The notes: generated by a model from the sequence alone, not told the origin. A stretch of DNA of 64,000 nt from Aristolochia californica (GCA_029961685.1 JARWKL010000010.1:8515931-8579930); one strand, 5' to 3'. Positions 53,393-64,000 are shown, counted from the first letter of the stretch. Made by a program: numbers and translations.

Positions 53393-54422
53393 GAGGCCCT
53401 GAGACATCCAGGATGGAAGGTGGCTATGGATGAAGAAATGCAATCCTTATATGAAAACCAAACCTGGTACTTAACATCATTCCCGAAAGGTAAAAGACCG
53501 GTTGGTTGTCGATGGGTTTTTTTGGTGAAACATAATCCGGATGGATCAGTTGCTCGTCTTAAAGCTCAACTTGTTGCTAGTCTTAAAGCTCAACTTGTTG
53601 CTAAGGGCTATACGCAGTGCTATGGGATAGATTATGAGGAGACCTTCTCTCCTGTTGAAAAATTAAATTCGGTACGCATCATCTTATCTATTGCTGCTAA
53701 CTCCTCATGGCCCGTCTATCAGTTGGATGTTAAAAATGCTTTTTTAAATGGTGATATCAGTGAGGAAATTTATATGGTTCAACCACTTGGTTATGTGGTT
53801 GAGGGGGAGTTAGTCTGCCGGTTAAAAAAGTCTTTATATGGACTTAAGCAGTCCCCTCGGGCTTGGTTTGATAAATTTAGTCAAACAATCCTACAGTTTG
53901 GTTTTCATCGGTGCTCAGTTGATCATTCCGTATATTATAAAGATATGGTCAAAGGGAAAATATTATTGGCCGTATACGTGGATGATATTATCTTAACCGG
54001 TGATAATTCTTTGAGCATACAAGAGGTGAAGCAGATGATATGTTAGGAATTCAAGACAAAAGACCTTGGTATGCTTAAATATTTTTTAGGTATAGAAGTT
54101 CTTCAATCCAAACATGGGATAATATTGTCTCAAAGGAAATATGTCTTGGATCTCCTTGAAGAAACAAGAATGAAGGGTTGTAGACTAGTTGACACACTTA
54201 TGAATACAAATATAAAATTGTGTGCCACAAATGAAGAAGATATTGATATTGGCAAATATCAAAGACTCGTGGGAAAACTGATTTATCTCACGGTAACTAG
54301 GCCAGACATATCATATGTTGTAAGTGTGGTGAGTCAATTCATGCACAAACCACAAATTACCCACTGGCAAGCTTTAGAGAGAATATTACGTTATCTAAAA
54401 GGAGCTCCAGGAAGAGGATTGC
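53393..54422 (+). pseudogene. C2 reverse transcriptase and RNase H start
   Basis: 53420-54046 encodes reverse transcriptase: RPVGCRWVFLVK, YQLDVKNAFLNGDISEEIYM, SLYGLKQSPRAWFDKF and the intact active site AVYVDDIILTGD. A 24-bp in-frame direct duplication repeats LKAQLVAS/LKAQLVAK at about 53558-53605, where relatives have one copy. A stop at 54043 and a restart at 54071 (LKYFLGIEVLQSKHG) break the frame; it then reaches RNase H up to the 404-bp insertion. Confidence 0.87.
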
Positions 54423-54826
54423 TGACGCCGGACAAGATAGCGATTATCCTGGAGGCAGATCAAATTGAGAATCACGGGAGGAGTCACGAAATCTGCCCTG
54501 AAATCGTAGAGAAATTCTCTAACTCCGATTCAAAATATCATTCAACTCCCTTCAAAGAAACCTAGACAACCTTTTAACCAAATTCAATGCCCCCGACAAG
54601 CCCGGGTTGCAGCTCGGAAAAACACGAACCCGACCCTAATAATTCTAGTCCAACCCGGGTTCAATACAAAAGATCCGAGTAAGGATCCGAATAAATATCC
54701 GAATATGGACCCGAATCCGACTAAAGATCCGATTAAGGATCCAACTATTTACATCGATCCGATTAAGGATCCAACTAATTACTCCGGATCCGAATATATA
54801 CCCTCATCAGATTCTCGCCTGCATCA
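54423..54826. mobile_element. 404-bp insertion in C2 RNase H, TSD ATTG(C/T)
   Basis: The RNase H frame is cut between GRGLL and YKKHGH. The inserted 404 bp begins TGACGCCGG and ends GCATCA, with terminal imperfect inverted repeats (TGACGCCGG and, inward from the right, TGATGCAGG). It is flanked by ATTGC (54418-54422) and ATTGT (54827-54831). The TG...CA ends and 5-bp duplication point to a solo LTR or miniature LTR-type element. The right half is built of diverged repeats of GATCCGAATA/GATCCGATTAAG type. No relative is seen elsewhere in the window. Confidence 0.7.
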
Positions 54827-55340
54827 ATTGTTGTATAAAAAACATGGGCACTTCAACATAGAAGGCTTCTCAGATGCAGATTGGACTGGATCTCCTAATG
54901 ATAGAAAATCTACATCAGGATATTGTACTCTGGTTGGGGAAAACTTGGTTACATGAAAAAGTAAGAAGCAAAATATGGTTGCAAGATCTAGCGCCGAAGC
55001 AGAATACAGAGCTATGTCCCATACCGTTAGTGAACTTCTATGGGTCAGGACCCTTCTTACCGAACTAGGTTTTTATAAAAAGGGGTCCATGAATCTGGAT
55101 TGTGATAATCAAGCAGCCATTCATATCACTTTAAATCCAGTTTTTCATAAAAGAACTAAACATATTGAGGTGGATTGTCATTTTATATGGGAGAAGTTTC
55201 AAGTAGGAATAATCTCTCTCAAACATGTGTCATCTCAAGAGCAAGTAGCTGATATTCTCACTAAACCCGTTACATCTAAAATCCTATCGTTTATATGTGG
55301 CAAGCTGGGTATTTATGATATCTTTTCTCCTCCAACTTGA
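54827..55340 (+). pseudogene. C2 RNase H, C-terminal part
   Basis: It resumes at YKKHGHFNIEGFSDADWTGS with DRKSTSGYCTLVGENLVT. A stop at 54954 follows, then SSAEAEYRAMSHTVSELLW, LDCDNQAAIHI, HKRTKHIEVDCHFI and the end LGIYDIFSPPT. These are the standard copia RNase H landmarks. The polypurine tract follows at 55337-55347. Confidence 0.88.
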
Positions 55341-55347
55341 AGGGGAG

Positions 55348-55738
55348 TGTTGGAAGATGGGCTCAAGCCCACGAGCTCAAGACAAGAAGCCCATATGTCA
55401 AAGGAGTGGCATATGTGTAAAATATGGTACTTTCCATAAAGATGGCATAGAAGTGTAAATATGTGTTCCTTTTATGTCTTTTCTTTTATCAAGTTGTAGC
55501 CCTAAGGGCATTGTAAAACTATAAATAAAGGCATTGGCTAAGAGGTAGGGCATTGAAGCACTCTCCTCTCTTTCCACAAATTCGTCCAGCCCTCATTTCT
55601 CTTTTTGACGCAACCCTCTTCTCCCTTAATCCAAACTCCCTCCTTCTACGTTCCTCTTCTTCTCTTCTCCTTCTCTCTTCTTCTTTTTCTTCTTTCTTGT
55701 TGATCTAAACTTTCTTTCATAAGATCCTAAATTCTACA
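55348..55738 (+). repeat. 3' LTR of copia C2
   Basis: Begins TGTTGGAAGATGGG and ends AAATTCTACA; partner of 49489-49877. It includes a CT-rich tract (55650-55700). Confidence 0.9.
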
Positions 55739-56692
55739 ACTATCTATGCCAACATGTTTGTTTGTATCATGCAAGTTATAACATAATTCTATACATACCT
55801 GAAATATCAACAATAATTTACATAAATAGAACTCTAAAACCACCATTAAAACTATAAAAAAATGGCAATAATTCACAGAAAAACAAGGGGCGGGCTTATT
55901 TGACCTGCGGAATGCATGTTTTCTTTCCTTTCATCTCTACAACTTTGTTTCAAAAGAAGTCTTTAACTAGTGAGTGGACCAAAGACCTCGAAAGCGCTTG
56001 CCCAGTAGGTCTGCGAGCAAGCACCTCTGGTCTCAGCTCTAAAGCCATAACAAGTTCCTGTTGGTCACAAGCACCTCTAGCTAAGAGAGAGAAAAGGGAG
56101 AGAGGGGGCAGATGAGGTTCTTTCTATTCTGTAACTTTTCAACAGGCTATGCTTACCTTTGTAATTTGTTCCTTGGTCACAAAAAATCGATTGACAACAA
56201 AGACCAAAGAGATTGAGGAAGAAATCATAGAAATAGAGGATGAAATTGAATAAAAATGAAAACTTACATAAAGGGGCAGATTGCAGACCCCTTCTTTCTA
56301 TGTTTAGACTTGGGAAAGATCCAACAGAAGGAACTTTGCATCACCATCATTGATTTCCTTCCAATTTTCCTTTGATTTTTTGAGCCTCGAATCCTTGATT
56401 CCTTGATTCCTTGAAATTGAAGCCCGAAGAGAAAGTCAAAATCGAGTCCGAAGAAAGAAAGCCACAAAAAATCCTTGATTAGTTGATTCCCAAAAATTAC
56501 TCGTTAAATAATGAGCTGGCTCGCGAGCCGCTGAACCGAACCATGGTTCACTTGCGCGTGGCTCGCTTAGTTAAACTAGCCCGAGCCTTATCTCGAATTC
56601 GATATGATTTCGGGATTTATCAAGTCGGACCAAGTCGAGACGAAGCCAAGCTAGAGTTGTTCGCGAACCAGATCGGTTTGATGCCTCCCCTA
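55739..56692. other. Right arm of the hAT element
   Basis: AT-rich, with no coding sequence I can support. From about 56510 it becomes rich in GCTCG/GAGCC-type subterminal repeats and ends at the CCTCCCCTA terminus at 56692. Confidence 0.55.
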
Positions 56693-56879
56693 GTTTGGAC
56701 TAAGTCCATAACCTCATTCTTCCTCCTTTTTTTTCTCCCCAACTTGTGTTTTTCTTCTTTCTCCATGATGTATTCCAAGGAGTCCTAAAATTCAACACAG
56801 GCAATGAATACCATAAGGGGAACATTGATAACAAAACTTCCTTGTGTTCAAATCTTGATGTGTGCATGCTTATTAGATT

Positions 56880-57690
56880 CTATTGCTATATGTTGATGAC
56901 ATGTTGATAGCAGGTGCTTGCAAACAAAAAATAGATAAATTGACAAGGGCGTTGTCCAAAAAGTTTGCTATGAAGGATTTGGGTGTTGCAAAACAAATCC
57001 TTGGGATGAGGATTACTAGGGACATTGATGTCTTGAAACTGTTACAAGAAGAAAATGTGACGAAGGTGTTGAAAAAATTCAATATGAAAGATACAAAACC
57101 AGTGAGTACTCATTTGGTTAGTCACTTTAAGTTATCTAAGGAGCAGTTACCTTCTATAGAGCAGGATCGAGCCTATTTGGCTAATGTGCATTATGCTTCT
57201 GCTATTGGCATTCTCATGTATGCCATGGAATGCACTAGACTAGACATAGCTCATATAGTGGGTGTTGTGAGTAGATATATGAGTAATTCGGGTAAAAAAC
57301 ATTGGGAAGCAGTGAAGTGGATTTTTAGGTATTTGAGAGGCACTACAGGTTCAACCTTATGTTTCAGAAAATCAGACTTGAGATTACAGGGTTATGTAGA
57401 TGCTGACATGACTGGAGACATTGATGGCAAGAATAGTACCATTGAATATGTATACACATTGGGTGGTACAACAGTTAGTTAGGTCTCTAAGTTGTTGAAG
57501 ATCATTTCTCTCTCCACCATTGAGGTAGAATATATCGTCGTGACCAAAGCCGGCAAGGAAATGGTATGGTTGCAGTCTTTCTAGGAAGAATTAAGTCTCA
57601 AGCATGGGAAGAATGTGCTTTATTGTGACAAATAGAGTGTTATTCATACATAGAAATCCACTGCTTCATAGATAAGCATGATGATAAACA
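56880..57690 (+). pseudogene. C4, copia reverse transcriptase/RNase H fragment
   Basis: The open stretch starts at the reverse-transcriptase active site (LYVDDMLIAGACKQKID) and continues through KFAMKDLGVAKQILGMRI, SRYMSNSGKKHWEAVKWIFR and RYLRGTTGSTLCF to RNase H (LQGYVDADMTGDIDGK), with a stop at 57480. A degraded TIEVEYIVVTKAGKEM follows. Fingers and palm upstream of the active site are missing. The sequence is Tnt1/Tork-like and distinct from C2. No LTR was recognised on either side. Confidence 0.85.
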
Positions 57691-58486
57691 CTGACTCAAC
57701 TCAAATTTGAGAAATTATACCCATGAAATAGGTTCTTGAGCCTGCTTTACACTTGTACTAGGAGATGAATTTCAGCAATATCTAAATACATATGGTCCAT
57801 CTCCAATTCAACCCAATTTCAGGCCTATTGATGTTATAGATTCAATTGAACAACAATTCTAAAAAATCATTGGTTGCATGTTAAAGAAATGACAATTTAA
57901 TTACTCAACGATATTTTATCTTTAACCTTTTTTGAATGAATTGCACATTTAAACTTTGTCCATTTCATATACATAATTGTTTCTACTAGTAATAATAGAT
58001 TACACATACTTATGACCCCATAAACATGGCTCCATACTATTACGGAACCAAACCAGTACAAGCACACCCACCATAAGCCATAACTGACCTTCCCATCACA
58101 AGCCACGAGGCTTAACTAACCCCCGCAGACTCCAGACTTAGAAGTCATCTTCCTTGTCGAGGGTAATCTTCTTTATTCATCAATCTCAGTACTCACCACA
58201 CCAGGGGAAATTCTCGTCTCCACGAGGAGATTCCCATTAATTTCAGCATCCCCTGCCCGAGAATAAAATCGATGGCGATTAGTTAGTGAGCGCTACCGAC
58301 CACTGTTGTCCTTACACACTTCTAGAAGACAAACTACCTTTCCTTTGGTCATGAAAGTAGGGTAGAGAACAAAAGGGGCAAAAAATTCAGGCTTCAGGTT
58401 TTACTTGAACAACACTCCACCGCCGCGGCACCTTTCTCTTCCTCTGCTCCTTCATTCCTCCTCTGTGTCCTGCCGTTGCTTTCAGT
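57691..58486. other. Intergenic and promoter side of the phytocyanin-like gene
   Basis: Remnants of C4 may continue to about 57870. No TATA box could be chosen with confidence. Nothing else is seen. Confidence 0.5.
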
Positions 58487-60015
58487 TTGTTGAAGATGAC
58501 GACCTGTTTGATGGTGAGGGTAGTAGTGGTGGTGGTGGTGGCGGTGTTAATGAGTCAGGGACGGAGATGTGAAGCGCAAGCGCACCATGTCGTTGGTGGA
58601 GACCGTGGGTGGGAACCGGCGTCAAACATTGGAGAATGGTCGGCCGGCAGAGTTTTCCGGGTCGGTGATAAAATCTGTAAGTTCTCTTTTTCTGGGTTCT
58701 GAGTTCTTTTCCCTTGTTCCTCTTCTTCTTCTTCTTCTTCTGCCCTCTCCCTTACTGGGTTTATGTGGCTTTACATGACATTTAAACATACATTCCCGGC
58801 ATACCCAGCAGTTGCAATTGCCGAAAAAAATCTCCAACCATCTTTTATGCCAATCCTCAGAAAATAACCATTTGAAACGAGGCGATTGTTAGTATCTCGA
58901 AAATTTTCATTGACCCATTCAAGACGAAGCTCTCCCGTTTGTATAAGGTATAGGACATTGGCTGTTGGCAGATTTGACGATGATGAACCATTTATCAGGA
59001 AACGTGCTCTACAAACTTGGAAGTTCTCATTCCACTGCTTCCTGTGATAAACACAGATACAAGGAAGAAAATTTTGATTTTGGCTGCAAATCTCGCTGTG
59101 ACAAAAATTGATTTGATATCATGATATTGTCAGTTCGTCCATCTCTCCATTATTTTCGATTCCCAATTTGACACAGTAATCCGTGAGCTCCAAACTCGGA
59201 CTTTGCACAGAACAAAAGGAATTAATAACAGCAACCAGGGAGTAGGTAAACTTGCATTGGAGGTTTCCTTGAAGGTTCCTTAGACACAAAGTATCCATCC
59301 ACTTTTTGTTTTTGTTCCAGGAATTGCTAACATCATGACTCGCTGAGTTTAACTCCATTTTTTGTAACTTATTTGGAGCTCCAGTCGACCCCTTGGGAAA
59401 GGAAGAACCCGAATGGATCAGATTTTTATATGGTTCCAATCCGTTTCCCATATTGGCCGAAATCGCCTATTTTATCAGCTGTCTTAGATAAGATTGGTAT
59501 TATAACTAATTAGTTCATGAGAGAAGCCCATGACAGGGATTCAACAGTTTTTGGAAATCCCGGACCTCGGATTCGTGTTTCGGTATAGAGGCAGCAAATG
59601 GGAATTCACTAGTTTTGTATTCATTTGTCTTCTTTATGCAGGGTTCACGTTTTCAGGAGCTCTGGATAACGTAATAGAGCTGGGAAGCAGAGAGGAGTTG
59701 GAGTCATGCGACCTGAGCAACCCAATACGGCTCTACTCTGATGGCTTGCTGCAACTGGACCTCGACCGAGAAGGGATGCGTTACTTCACCAGCGGCGGGA
59801 GGGAGAGGTGCAAGAAAGGCCTGAAACTAGATGTGAACGTGCTGCCAAGGGCGGCGGAGACTGCGGAACGATCACATGCCTTGGCGGCATCGGACAAGCC
59901 TAACCACGACCATGCCATGGCAGCAGGGCCTACTCCCTCCGCCTCTGCTCCACTCAAAGCCATCCGCTTCGTCTTTCTGCTTGCCCTGCCTGTTGTGTCT
60001 GCGATGGGGCTCTGA
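58487..60015 (+). CDS. Phytocyanin-like (early-nodulin-like) GPI-type protein
   Basis: Two exons, 58487-58676 and 59642-60015, joined at a GT-AG phase-1 intron, encode 187 residues. Residues about 4-28 are a signal peptide (a run of eleven mostly Val residues). The plastocyanin-like domain starts at VVGGDRGWEPASNIGEW and includes VFRVGDKIW, FTFSGALDNVIEL, CDLSNPIRLYSDG and MRYFTSGGRERCKKGLKL. The two Cys for the disulfide are present. The usual copper-binding His residues are absent (Asp/Asn in the NVIEL strand, Arg in the RERC loop), so it probably does not bind copper. A Pro/Ala/Ser/His linker and a hydrophobic C-terminus (AIRFVFLLALPVVSAMGL) suggest a GPI-anchored cell-surface protein. An alternative start is the ATG nine bases downstream. 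Confidence 0.87.
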
Positions 60016-60487
60016 AGGGGCTTGCAGTTGTTTTATTCGGTTTGTGAATGTTGCTTTGTGTAATAAGAGGTTTTGATGCGTTTTTGGAAACTAAGTGAAA
60101 CGAAGATGTGGACACTGTTGAAGTGGCATTATTCCAGTTAATAACGAGCAAAGTGTGAAATATGAACATGTTTGACTTGCTTGAGCATCTAAAGTACTCA
60201 GTGCCCACCTTGAAAATGTAACTAATCAGTCTTTGTTTTTACTAATAGATAACTAATAGAGCCAAAATATCTCTACTATGAGACTCTTGTAAGACTCTAC
60301 ATTCATTCTTCATTGTAAGACTCTTTAACCATGAAAGTCATGCAAGACTCTCCATGTTTGCTTCTTGAACAACTCCCTCAAGGTAGAGTTGTCAACTTTA
60401 CCTTGCAAAGAAAATTTTCTTGGTCTTCAATTTTTTTCTATTTTCAATATTTACGTAATAGTAAATTCTAATCCAGAATTTACAATA
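60016..60487. other. 3' flank of the phytocyanin-like gene
   Basis: Contains the presumed 3' untranslated region. From 60240 there are imperfect repeats of AAGACTCT/GAGACTCTTG type, about five copies to 60360. No gene. Confidence 0.5.
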
Positions 60488-60898
60488 TGCTAGAATATTA
60501 GGATTAAAAACAAAATACCTGGATCCATTCTATGAATTTCGCCTTCTGATGCGGAATCTCTATGACGAACGATAAGAACGGATATGGTCTTCCTCAACTA
60601 AATCGCTTTATTCCTCAATGGGACCTTCGTCTCTCTTCCGGATGGGGAGAAGGGAAACTGTGTGTGATTTAGTATATTGGGGACCATAACCATGTTGTCT
60701 CTTTATTTAGGGTTCCCATAATTCCCTATGGTATCTACTCAATTGGCCCATATTCATGGCCCATATCTATGACACATTCCTTAATGGGCTTAACAAAATT
60801 AGATCACTTAATTTTAGCCCTTCCATTAATAATAGAAAATATAATTGCATAATAAATATGTTACCCAAATTAGAATAGGAAATATGAATTTCCTAACA
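60488..60898 (-). repeat. 3' LTR of copia C3
   Basis: On the minus strand the polypurine tract AAGTGGGAGAT leads directly into TGTTAGGAAATTC at 60898, a firm border. The other border at TGCTAG (60488) is set only by the TG...CA rule, since the partner LTR lies outside the window. Confidence 0.6.
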
Positions 60899-61325
60899 AT
60901 CTCCCACTTGGGTTACATATCATTACTGAAACAATTATATCACAATTCTTTAGGCGCACATCTATAAACTATTAATAATGGAACCATCGTATATATTAAT
61001 AATGGAACCACTGCGACTTTCATCACATTACATTCGTGACTAAACCACGATGATCACCATACTAATACACTCAATGACATAGATCAAATATGGATGAGTA
61101 GCATGGAAATTACATGCAATGTGATCTCAAACATGCCTATTTCCAACTGGTCCTTCTTTAGTCTTTAGTGAGATCTTTCCATAGTCCTTAATGCAATGTG
61201 AACATTGCACATAGAAAAACACAAGCAAGTTCATAAATAAAATAATAAGCAATCAATTTTATTAAAAAATTAAATAACTCAATGTCTAAAGCAAACATAT
61301 AGTACAAAAATTATTCCCACTAAAC
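60899..61325 (-). other. C3 3' untranslated region
   Basis: AT-rich sequence between the RNase H stop and the polypurine tract. No gene. Confidence 0.6.
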
Positions 61326-62640
61326 CTAGGTATCCTTAGAAATAATGCCCATATGAGCAGTGTGCTCATGAAAGACCTTAGGCGGTAAACCCTTGGTTAA
61401 TGGGTCTAGCATAGAGTTCGTCCCTATATGTTCTATAGAAATCTGCTTATTCTGAACTCTCTCCTTAACAACTAGAAACTTGATGTCAATAAACTTTGAC
61501 TTCGTCGAGCTCTTGTTGTTGTTGGAATAAAGTACCGCCGAGTTATTGTCACAGTAAATCTTTAATGGCCTGGCAATGCTATCTACCACTCGTAGCCCAG
61601 TGACAAAGTTTCACAACCATATTCCGTGGTTGGATGCCTCAAAACCGCAGCCATGGTTGAAGAAGCTATGAGAGTCTGCTTAGCAGACTTCCATGAGATA
61701 GCTCCTTCACCCAACATAAAGATGTAGCATGATGTGGAGCGTCTACTATCTTGGCATCCGACAAAGTCGGAGTCAGAGAACCCAATGATCTCTAAACTGT
61801 CTGATCTCCGATAAGTAAGCATGTAGTCTTTTGTTCTCCTCAAATAACGCATCACGCGTTTGGCTGCCTTCCAATGTTGCATACCCAGATTACTCAAATA
61901 CTTGCCCAAAATTCCTACTATAAATGCTATGTCGGGACGAGTACAAACTTGAGCGTACATTAAACTCCCTACTACTGATGCATAGGGAATTTTCAGTATC
62001 TCTGTTCTTTTAAGATCATTTTTAGGGCACTGTTTGAGACTAAATTTGTCTCCTTTAGCGACGGGTGTGTCTCCTGGTTTACTATCTTTCATGCCGAATC
62101 TACTCAACACCTTATCAATATAGTTTTTTTGTGACAACCTAAGGATACCTTGAGAACGATCTCTAAGTATTTGTATACCTAATACAAAAGAGGCATCACC
62201 AAGATCTTTCATCTCGAATGTCTTCGTCAGAAATTTCTTGGTTTCGTGCAGTAAGCCTATATCGCTACTAGCGAGTAGAATATTATCGACATATAATATT
62301 AGGAAGATGTATTTACTCCCACTGAACTTATGATATACACAATCATCAACAACATTCGCCTCAAAACCGTACGAGGTTATGACTTGATGGAACTTGTGAT
62401 ACCATTGACGGGAAGCCTGTTTGAGACCATAGATGGATTTCTTCAATTTACATACCATAGACTTTGGATCACCAGATATAAAGTTTTCTGGTTGTACCAT
62501 ATAAATCGTCTTATCAATGTCTCCATTGAGAAACGCAGTTTTGACATCCATCTGATGTAGCTTTAGATCTAAATGAGCCACTAGTGCCATTATTGTTCTA
62601 AAAGAGTCTTTCAAAGATACCGGAGAGAAAGTCTCTTTAT
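61326..62640 (-). pseudogene. C3 reverse transcriptase and RNase H
   Basis: 62614-61583 encodes the palm and thumb: LHQMDVKTAFLNGDIDKTIYM, KSIYGLKQASRQWY and the active site LILYVDNILLAS. The second catalytic Asp of Y-V-D-D is replaced by Asn, which should abolish polymerisation. KDLGDASFVLGIQI, YLSNLGMQHWKAAKRVMRYL and the RNase H start (GFSDSDFVGCQDSRRSTS) follow. A frameshift near 61590 precedes the end (IYCDNNSAVLYSNNNKSS, SIEHIGTNSMLDPLTKGLPP). Confidence 0.88.
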
Positions 62641-64000
62641 AGTCTATGCCTTCCCTTTGAGTAAACCTTTAGCGACTAGACGGGCCTTATATCTCTCGAC
62701 ATTGCCTTTTGAATCCCTCTTGGTTTTAAATATCCATTTACAACCAATGGGCTTCGTACCTATAGGCAACTCGATGAGATCCCAAATGTCATTGTCTTTC
62801 ATAGAATTTATCTCATCCTTCATGGCATCAATCCACTTTTGAGAGTTAGAACTACGCAAAGCTTGACATAAGTTAATCGGGTCATCTTCTGTCAATCTGA
62901 CGCCATTCTCATGTTCTTGGAGAAATATGATATAATCATCTGGAATCGCATTTCTTCTCTCTCGAGTGGATCTCCTTAATGGCACCTCTTGAGGTTGTTG
63001 AGTTTGTACTAAAGGTGGTGCAAGAGGAAGAATCTCATTGTTGTCTCGATCTGAAACAATGTCAGGAATAGGAGCCTGAACATTGTCCTCTAGTGCCTGA
63101 ACTATGTCTTGAACAACAATAGGTATGAAAACCTGATCACTATCAATAACAGATTCTTCTTCAAAGACAACATTCCTTATGTTTTCTTCCCCTCCAAACT
63201 CAATATTCTCAAGGAATCTCATATTTCCCATTTCAAAGAAGGATCGTGATGTGGGATCGTAAAACTTATAACCCCGAGAGCGTTCAGCATAACCAACGAA
63301 ATAACAGCTAACCGTCCTTGAGTCCAGTTTTCTTTCATGTGGCCTATAAGGCTGGGCCTCAGCTGGACAACCCCAAATGTGCAAGTGCCTAATGCTAGGC
63401 TTCTTGCCTGTCCAAAGTTCATAGGGGGTTTTGGCAACTGCTTTGTTCGGTACCCTGTTAAGGATGTACATTGCGGTCTTGAGAGCTTCTCCCCAAAGTG
63501 ACTCTGGCAAAGAGGAATGACTGATCATACTCACCATATCCTTAAGAGTTCGGTTTCGTTGTTCTGCAACACCGTTCATGCTGGGTTTGCCCGGCATGGT
63601 GTATTGTGGAACAATTCCACACTCTTTGAGGAAAATTGGGAAGGGTCCTGGACGTTGTTCTCCTGATCCATCATACCAGCCATAGTATTCACCACCACGG
63701 TCGGATTTGACACCCTTGATTTTCTTTCCAAGTTGAAGTTCAACTTCAGCTTTGAAAGACTTAAAGACGTCCAGGGATTGTGACTTCTCATGTATTAAAT
63801 ATAGGTAACCGAATCTAGAGTAATCGTCTATGAACTAATGAAGTACTGTTGGCCATTCCATGAATTTGTAGGGAATGGACCACATATATTTGTATGTATA
63901 AGTTCTAAGACATCTTTAGCTCTTTCGACACCTAATTTTCTAACATTTGTTTGTTTCCCCTTGATACACTCAACACAAACTTGGAAGTTTGTAGTATCTA
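62641..64000 (-). pseudogene. C3 integrase and reverse-transcriptase start
   Basis: From the right edge a broken frame reads the integrase core ([10 protein letters not shown] near 63700). 63597-62644 is open for 317 residues: [20 protein letters not shown] with the catalytic Glu, [37 protein letters not shown], an acidic/Pro linker, and the reverse-transcriptase entry [20 protein letters not shown]. It loses frame at the KGLLKGKA end (62644), just before the catalytic domain. Confidence 0.88.

Larger units (their letters stand above)
49489..55738 (+). mobile_element. Copia C2, full length but degenerate
   Basis: A plus-strand copia with LTRs at 49489-49877 and 55348-55738 (clearly homologous, about 390 bp each), primer site TGGTATCAGTGC at 49878 and polypurine tract GAAGGGGAG before the 3' LTR. 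Gag, protease, integrase, reverse transcriptase and RNase H are all present in order but interrupted by stops, frameshifts and a 404-bp insertion. The flanks (ATTAT, AACTA) do not match, so the target duplication is lost or the borders are off by a few bases. The protein belongs to the same lineage as copia X. Confidence 0.88.
45897..56692 (-). mobile_element. hAT transposon with TAGGGG ends, carrying copia C2
   Basis: The left end is TAGGGGTGGCATCGAGTCGA. The right end, read inward on the minus strand, is TAGGGGAGGCATCAAACC, matching 12 of the first 13 positions. Both ends continue into GAGCC/AAGCTTG-rich subterminal sequence typical of plant hAT elements. Inside are a minus-strand transposase (46740-48330), an apparent FCA exon (48978-49115) and copia C2 (49489-55738). 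No 8-bp target duplication was found (CCCATATC left, GTTTGGAC right), so end rearrangement or pairing of two different copies is possible. Confidence 0.6.
60488..64000 (-). mobile_element. Copia C3, 3' two thirds
   Basis: A minus-strand copia entering from the right edge at integrase and ending in its 3' LTR near 60490. Domain order integrase, reverse transcriptase, RNase H and LTR is clear. Coding parts are open for long stretches with few breaks, so it is younger than C1. Its 5' part and 5' LTR are beyond the window. Confidence 0.88.

Noticed and set aside
54423..54826. SINE interpretation of the 404-bp insertion
   Set aside because: No tRNA-like A/B boxes and no A-rich or T-rich tail; TG...CA ends with a 5-bp duplication fit an LTR-type element better.
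49484..55743. Target duplication for copia C2
   Set aside because: ATTAT and AACTA do not match, and shifting the borders by one or two bases does not help.
45889..56700. 8-bp duplication for the hAT element
   Set aside because: CCCATATC and GTTTGGAC differ; the element call rests on its ends and contents only.
1..64000. tRNA, rRNA or organelle-derived sequence
   Set aside because: The only tRNA-related matches are short primer-binding sites; no cloverleaf, rRNA core or plastid gene was recognised.

Overview
This window is nuclear DNA of a flowering plant. The evidence is three host genes with plant-specific products and introns, LTR retrotransposons primed by initiator-methionine tRNA, a hAT transposon with plant-type subterminal repeats, and an endogenous pararetrovirus of the Caulimoviridae. 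About two thirds of the window is mobile DNA, and much of it can be resolved by target-site duplications (TSDs). Short names used below: C0, C1, C2, C3, C4 and X are Ty1/copia elements or fragments; I and J are Ty3/gypsy elements; L and M are gene-carrying non-autonomous LTR elements; TRIM-A, TRIM-B and TRIM-C are miniature LTR elements.

Layout, 1-25 kb: one nest. Copia C1 (minus strand; gag and 5' LTR at 21.9-23.2 kb, protease at 6.5-6.6 kb, integrase at 1-1.26 kb) sits in an older copia, C0 (23.2-23.8 kb). C1 was split by gypsy I (6625-21856, minus) and by gypsy J (1263-6477, plus; TSD TCTTC, LTRs almost identical). Gypsy I was itself split by TRIM-C (8003-8253) and by a composite, TRIM-A plus element L (8872-17836, one TSD CTGCC). 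Element L carries cDNA-like pieces of three host genes: a poly(A)-binding protein, a TBC Rab-GAP and PRMT3. L was split by a second composite, TRIM-B plus element M (12785-17094, one TSD ACCCC). At the TRIM-B/M joint the first 235 bp of the M LTR are inverted, with a 5-bp duplication exactly where an integrase reaction of M on itself would leave it.

25-31 kb: a Caulimoviridae relic in circularly permuted order: the end of a reverse transcriptase/RNase H, a downstream ORF, an intergenic promoter, a tRNA-Met primer site, a broken first ORF and a coat-protein-like region. A copia 3' end (X) cuts it off. 32-37 kb is the gene island: an uncharacterised intronless gene (32521-33138, plus) and an intact four-exon SABATH methyltransferase that matches indole-3-acetate O-methyltransferase in layout and length (34524-37117, minus). 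37-45 kb is AT-rich intergenic DNA with a three-unit tandem array of degenerate LTR-like repeats. 45.5-56.7 kb is a hAT region: a detached transposase tail, then an element with TAGGGG-type ends, a broken transposase, an apparent FCA exon with its splice donor, and a copia (C2) inserted inside. 56.9-64 kb has copia fragment C4, a two-exon phytocyanin-like gene (58487-60015, plus) and the 3' two thirds of copia C3 (minus).

The strongest signals of something new are the two TRIM-LTR-element composites, each between a single pair of TSDs. They look like fossils of two co-packaged cDNAs joined before integration. They suggest that the tiny elements, whose termini match those of gypsy J and its relatives, use gypsy machinery. 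All calls come from reading the sequence; no database search was possible.
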